Assembly (NCBI GenBank): GCA_027021335.1
Contig: JALUUO010000005.1
Location: 1-64,000 of the forward strand
Length of the DNA: 64,000 nucleotides
Origin: Nitrospirota bacterium
GTDB taxonomy: Bacteria > Nitrospirota > Thermodesulfovibrionia > SZUA-242
Direction of reading: 5' to 3'
Shown here piece by piece: positions 60,123 through 64,000 of this stretch; within the stretch, counting starts at the first letter, position 1; the number at the start of each line of letters is the position of its first letter. The notes beneath the pieces are model-generated. The model searched no databases and was not told the DNA's origin. It saw only the letters and a program-made list of their open reading frames with translations. The translations under genes were made by a program, and so were the position numbers.

Positions 60123-62417
60123 ATGCAGAGGTTCGAGACGGCTTTCGGAAAATGGGTAGTAAAACAGAGGTGGTGGATTATAGTCGTAACACTCCTGGCT
60201 GTAGCGGCCGCTGCAAGCGGAATACGCTTTCTGACATTCAACAACGATTCCCGCATATTTTTCGGCAAAGAAAACCCACAGCTGCAGGCCCTAGAGGCGC
60301 TTGAAAACACTTACACAAAAAGCGACAACGTTTTTTTTGTTATCGCACCTAAAAACGGTGATGTTTTTACTGTCCAGACACTTACTGCTCTGGAGGAACT
60401 AACCAAAGCTGCCTGGCAAATACCATACTCAAGCAGGGTGGATTCTATAACTAATTTTCAGTATATCCATGCGGAAGGGGACGATCTTGTAGTTGAAAAC
60501 CTGGTTGAAGACGCAAAAAAACTGACAAAAGCTGAGCTTAAACAGGTAAAAAACATAGCTTTGCGCGAACCAAGTCTTCTCAAACGCCTGGTATCGCCTT
60601 CCGGCCATGTAGCAGGCCTGAATGTGAATATCATAAAACCGGATAAATCAATAAGCGAATCTCCGGAAGTAACAGCGTTCGCCAGGAATATGGTTCAGGA
60701 GTTCCTCATAAAACACCCTGACATTGATATATACTTGATAGGCGGAATCGTAATGGACACGGCGTTTGGCGAGGCCAGTAAAGATGATATGTCCACCCTG
60801 GTTCCACTTATGTACCTGACTCTGGTTGTAGTTATGGGGCTGGCACTGCGCTCATTCAGCGGAACTCTTGTCACACTGGTTATTATTGCTTTCTCAATGA
60901 TTACAGGCCTGGGGCTGGCCGGCTGGCTCGGTATATCGCTGAACGCCGCCTCGGCCAACTCGCCCACAATCATTCTCACTCTGGCCGTGGCAGACAGCGT
61001 ACATATATTTGTATCTGTATTTCACTTTATGCGCCAGGGCAAAACCAGGCACGAATCAGTAATCGAATCTCTTAGAATAAATCTGCAACCGGTCTTTCTC
61101 ACAAGCATAACCACGGTGATAGGATTCCTGAGCATGAATTTCTCTGATGCTCCTCCCTTTAGAGATCTTGGCAACATTGTTGCCATGGGTGTGGCAGCTG
61201 CGTTTATCTACTCGATATTCTTCCTTCCGGCCCTGGTATCGGTCATTCCCGTAAAGGTGAAGGCAAAGCGTAAACAGAAACTTCATGCGCTGGAACATCT
61301 GGCGGATTTTGTAGTAAGCAAGCGCAAAACATTATTCTGGGGTATGCTGTTTACTGTTTCAGCACTGACAGCCGGCACTCTTAAAATCGAGCTGGATGAT
61401 AACTTCATCCAGTATTTCGACGAGCGTTACGAATTCCGCAGAGCCACGGATTTTACGATAGAAAACCTAACAGGATTCGACACAATCGAATATTCTCTAA
61501 ACTCCGGTGGACCCGGAGACATAAACGACCCTTCCTACCTGAACAAGGTTGAAGAATTTGCAAACTGGTACCGCAAACAGCCAGGCGTAGTACATGTGAG
61601 CACCATCACCGATACAATGAAGCAGCTGAACAAAAGCATGCACGGAGATGACCCTGCCTACTACCGCATTCCCGATAGCCGAAACCTTGCGGCCCAGTAC
61701 CTGCTGCTATACGAGATGTCGCTTCCATTTGGCCTTGACATGAACAACCAGATTAACGTTGAGAAATCCGCAACACGCATGACGATCCTAATGAAGGATG
61801 TGACCACTAAGCAGTTGCGCCGTATGGATGAAAAGGCCAGGAACTGGCTTGCTCAAAATGCGCCGAAAGAGATGTTCACCTACGGCAGCGGCCTGTCCAT
61901 AATGTTCGCCCATATATCCAAGCGGAATATCGACAGCATGCTCGGAGCTTCTTTCATGGCCCTGATACTTATCTCAGGCATACTTATATTTGCTCTGCGA
62001 AGCTTTAAACTGGGCCTGGTTAGCCTTGTACCAAATCTGGCTCCGGCCTTCATGGCCTTCGGGTTATGGGGAATGATTGTTGGTCAGGTCGGGCTGACAA
62101 TCTCCGTGCTGGTTGCCTTAACGCTCGGCATAGTCGTGGACGATACAATACATTTTATAAGCAAGTACATACGCGCCAGGCGCGAATATGCAATGAACCC
62201 GCAGGAAGCGGTGAAATACTCTTTTCATACGGTGGGCACAGCCCTCTGGGTAACAAGTATAGTACTGGTTGCAGGTTTTATGACTCTTTCCTTTTCAGGC
62301 TTTAAAATCAACTCAGATATGGGCCTGATGACCGCTATAACCATTATTCTGGCGCTGGCACTGGACTTCTTATTCCTACCAACACTACTGATGAAAGTGG
62401 AGGAGAAAAAATCATGA
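60123..62417 (+). CDS. MMPL/RND-superfamily transporter
   Basis: The 764-residue protein has two repeated halves, each with a large periplasmic loop and a bundle of hydrophobic helices (ALISTLVPLMYLTLVVVMGLALRS-like region near residue 225; ASFMALILISGILIFALRS near residue 615). A conserved GLGLAGWLG and ALTLGIVVDDTIHF lie in the transmembrane region. It resembles MMPL-type exporters of lipids or hydrophobic compounds. I choose the ATG at 60123 (GAGG 5 nt upstream). It is coupled to the LolA-like gene by a 4-bp overlap. Confidence 0.83.
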   Translation: MQRFETAFGKWVVKQRWWIIVVTLLAVAAAASGIRFLTFNNDSRIFFGKENPQLQALEALENTYTKSDNVFFVIAPKNGDVFTVQTLTALEELTKAAWQIPYSSRVDSITNFQYIHAEGDDLVVENLVEDAKKLTKAELKQVKNIALREPSLLKRLVSPSGHVAGLNVNIIKPDKSISESPEVTAFARNMVQEFLIKHPDIDIYLIGGIVMDTAFGEASKDDMSTLVPLMYLTLVVVMGLALRSFSGTLVTLVIIAFSMITGLGLAGWLGISLNAASANSPTIILTLAVADSVHIFVSVFHFMRQGKTRHESVIESLRINLQPVFLTSITTVIGFLSMNFSDAPPFRDLGNIVAMGVAAAFIYSIFFLPALVSVIPVKVKAKRKQKLHALEHLADFVVSKRKTLFWGMLFTVSALTAGTLKIELDDNFIQYFDERYEFRRATDFTIENLTGFDTIEYSLNSGGPGDINDPSYLNKVEEFANWYRKQPGVVHVSTITDTMKQLNKSMHGDDPAYYRIPDSRNLAAQYLLLYEMSLPFGLDMNNQINVEKSATRMTILMKDVTTKQLRRMDEKARNWLAQNAPKEMFTYGSGLSIMFAHISKRNIDSMLGASFMALILISGILIFALRSFKLGLVSLVPNLAPAFMAFGLWGMIVGQVGLTISVLVALTLGIVVDDTIHFISKYIRARREYAMNPQEAVKYSFHTVGTALWVTSIVLVAGFMTLSFSGFKINSDMGLMTAITIILALALDFLFLPTLLMKVEEKKS

Positions 62418-63235
62418 GTAAATCAGGCTCAAAATTCAAGTTAAAACCCAAAACGGTATTGACAACAATGCTGTCACTACTGCTGGTGGTTACGGCATTG
62501 GCAGCAGCGGAAACAGCCGAGGAAAAAGGTCTTGCCATAGCACGCGAGGCTGATCTTCGTGACACCGGATTCGGTGATTTTACCGCAGACATGCGTATGG
62601 TTCTAAAGAATAAACACGGACAGGAAAGCATCAGAAAAATCCGTATACGTACACTTGAGGTAAAAGGTGACGGAGACAAAAATTTATCAATATTCGACAC
62701 ACCTGCCGATGTAAAGGGCACTGCTTTTCTCACATATACACACAAGGTGGGTGACGACGATCAGTGGCTCTACCTGCCGGCGCTTAAAAGGGTAAAGCGT
62801 ATAAGTTCCAGAAACAAGTCCGGATCCTTTATGGGCAGCGAGTTTGCCTACGAGGACATCTCCAGCCAGGAAGTGGAGAAGTATACCTACAAGTGGATCA
62901 AAGACGAAACATACGACGGCAAGGAATGTTTCGTTATAGAAAGCTACCCGGTAGACAAAAAAAACTCAGGCTACACACGGCAGGTAAACTGGATCGACAA
63001 AAGTCAGTACCGCATACTTAAAACCGATTTCTATGACCGCAAAAATTCCCGCCTTAAAACCCTTACATTCAAAGGATACCGTCAATATCTAGGTAAATAC
63101 TGGCGACCTGATGAGATGAATATGGTCAACCATCAAAACGGAAAGAGCACAAGACTTATCTGGTCGAACTATAAATTCCGTGTTGGGCTGAAGGCACGTG
63201 ATTTCAGCAAAAACAGCCTCAAGCGGGCAAGGTGA
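62414..63235 (+). CDS. Outer-membrane lipoprotein-sorting (LolA-like) protein
   Basis: The 273-residue protein has a signal peptide (about 1–31, ALAAAE). A LolA/LppX-like beta domain follows with DMRMVLKNKHGQ, GTAFLTYTHKVGDDDQWLYLPALKRVKRISS and SFMGSEFAYEDI, the motif set of the LolA-like family found with MMPL transporters. It probably carries a hydrophobic substrate across the periplasm. It overlaps the transporter gene by 4 bp and the next gene by 4 bp (GTGA). Confidence 0.83.
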   Translation: MSKSGSKFKLKPKTVLTTMLSLLLVVTALAAAETAEEKGLAIAREADLRDTGFGDFTADMRMVLKNKHGQESIRKIRIRTLEVKGDGDKNLSIFDTPADVKGTAFLTYTHKVGDDDQWLYLPALKRVKRISSRNKSGSFMGSEFAYEDISSQEVEKYTYKWIKDETYDGKECFVIESYPVDKKNSGYTRQVNWIDKSQYRILKTDFYDRKNSRLKTLTFKGYRQYLGKYWRPDEMNMVNHQNGKSTRLIWSNYKFRVGLKARDFSKNSLKRAR

Positions 63236-64000
63236 AAGCGCAGTCTTTAATAACAATCATATCTCTTCTGCTTTTTTCAGCCTGGACATCTTTGGCTGAT
63301 ACCCATGAGCTGTCAGGCTATGTATCTGCGGATGGCTGGTTCTTTCCAAACGACCCACTGTTTCCAGGCCAGGAGAAAAACAACGCATCACTTGCGATCC
63401 AAGCCGAGTATTATCATGAGTGGCAAAACGGGTCCGCTTTCACCTTTGTTCCCTTTGCACGCCTGGACGGAACAGACCCGGAACGCACCCACTTTGATAT
63501 CCGCGAGTTAAACTATTTGTGGGTGAAAGATTCACTGGAACTGCGCCTGGGTGTCGGAAAAGTTTTCTGGGGCGTGACGGAATTTGTTCACATGGTGGAT
63601 ATCATAAACCAGATCGACACCGTGGAGTCCATAGACTATGAAGACAGGCTGGGACAGCCCATGATTCACCTTTCTGCTCCAATTTATGAATCACGCGACT
63701 TGGGCGTTGTCGAGATGTTCGTGCTGCCTTACTTCCGTGAACGCACCTTTCCAGGGCGCAAAGGCCGACTGAGGTATTCCCTTGTGGTGGACAACCAAAA
63801 TGCAGTCTACGAAAGCCCCGACAAAAACAGACACACCGACTTTGCTGTTCGCTACAGTCACTCTATCGGGGCATGGGATATCGGTATATCCAATTTCAAT
63901 GGAACCAGTCGTGAACCTGTATTTCGACTAAATTATAACGACAACGGTGAACCGGTCATCATACCCTTTTATGAGCAGATCAACCAAACATCTATCGAGC
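63232..64000 (+). CDS. Outer-membrane beta-barrel-like protein, partial (right edge)
   Basis: The frame begins at a GTG overlapping the LolA-like stop (MKAQSLITIISLLLFSAWTS signal peptide) and stays open to the window end, giving about 256 residues. It has alternating short strands with aromatic ends (ELSGYVSADGWFF, SLAIQAEYYHEWQNG, ELRLGVGKVFWGVTEF). It resembles the barrel proteins that accompany MMPL/LolA-like pairs (DUF1302-like in other bacteria). The ORF track misses it because it lacks a stop. Together the three genes look like a trans-envelope transport system. Confidence 0.78.
   Translation, partial: MKAQSLITIISLLLFSAWTSLADTHELSGYVSADGWFFPNDPLFPGQEKNNASLAIQAEYYHEWQNGSAFTFVPFARLDGTDPERTHFDIRELNYLWVKDSLELRLGVGKVFWGVTEFVHMVDIINQIDTVESIDYEDRLGQPMIHLSAPIYESRDLGVVEMFVLPYFRERTFPGRKGRLRYSLVVDNQNAVYESPDKNRHTDFAVRYSHSIGAWDIGISNFNGTSREPVFRLNYNDNGEPVIIPFYEQINQTSIE

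Overview
The window looks like chromosomal DNA of a Gram-negative, menaquinone-using bacterium of deltaproteobacterial (Desulfobacterota-like) type. This is inferred from futalosine-pathway genes (mqnE, mqnC), an ihfA–merR–tRNA-Pro block, a MopE-like repeat protein, an AhbD-type heme enzyme, many two-component and c-di-GMP proteins, sigma-54 promoters, multiheme cytochromes and a UGA-containing selenoprotein gene. No phage, IS element, CRISPR array or rRNA was seen. Genes are dense and start choices often rest on Shine-Dalgarno sites or stop/start overlaps.

Layout. 1–9.0 kb: signalling island with two large histidine kinases and five response regulators, two of them carrying HD-GYP domains. 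9.2–12.5 kb: an exported rhodanese/MopE-repeat protein behind a long AT-rich upstream region that holds a consensus sigma-54 promoter, an IHF site and three enhancer-like motifs spaced exactly 133 bp apart. 12.5–16.2 kb: fused hydantoinase/oxoprolinase. 16.3–19.9 kb: heme genes (HemG/CgoX-like, HemE, AhbD-like). 19.8–22.7 kb: GGDEF, HDOD and Fis-type regulators. 22.9–32.7 kb: housekeeping genes (hisF, comF, tRNA-Gln, ispE, TPR lipoprotein, EpmB-like, MurC-like ligase, BAX-inhibitor-like protein). 31.3–33.6 kb: NfnAB-like transhydrogenase.

33.7–42.4 kb holds the most striking unit. It is a single-direction run of nine genes: an outer-membrane cytochrome–porin fusion, a cupredoxin, a 40-residue membrane peptide absent from the ORF track, an Fe-S/FAD NAD(P)H-type oxidoreductase, Rieske protein, cytochrome b6, subunit IV, an eight-heme cytochrome and a monoheme cytochrome. 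It ends at a palindromic terminator. Upstream lie a consensus -24/-12 promoter and two matching 16-bp palindromes, and next to them a sigma-54 activator with its sensor kinase (42.4–45.7 kb). I infer a regulated electron-transfer chain linking the outer membrane to the quinone and pyridine-nucleotide pools.

45.7–64 kb: a PilZ gene next to two further copies of the 12-kb enhancer-like motif, a tandem universal stress protein, tilS, a glutaredoxin-like selenoprotein gene (in-frame UGA with an adjacent hairpin, missed by the ORF caller), three exported proteins (a putative metallopeptidase lipoprotein, a small secreted protein and a 1023-residue lipoprotein), tRNA-Pro, merR, ihfA, an AmrS-like radical SAM enzyme, mqnE–mqnC–surA-like, and an MMPL/LolA-like/beta-barrel operon that runs off the right edge.
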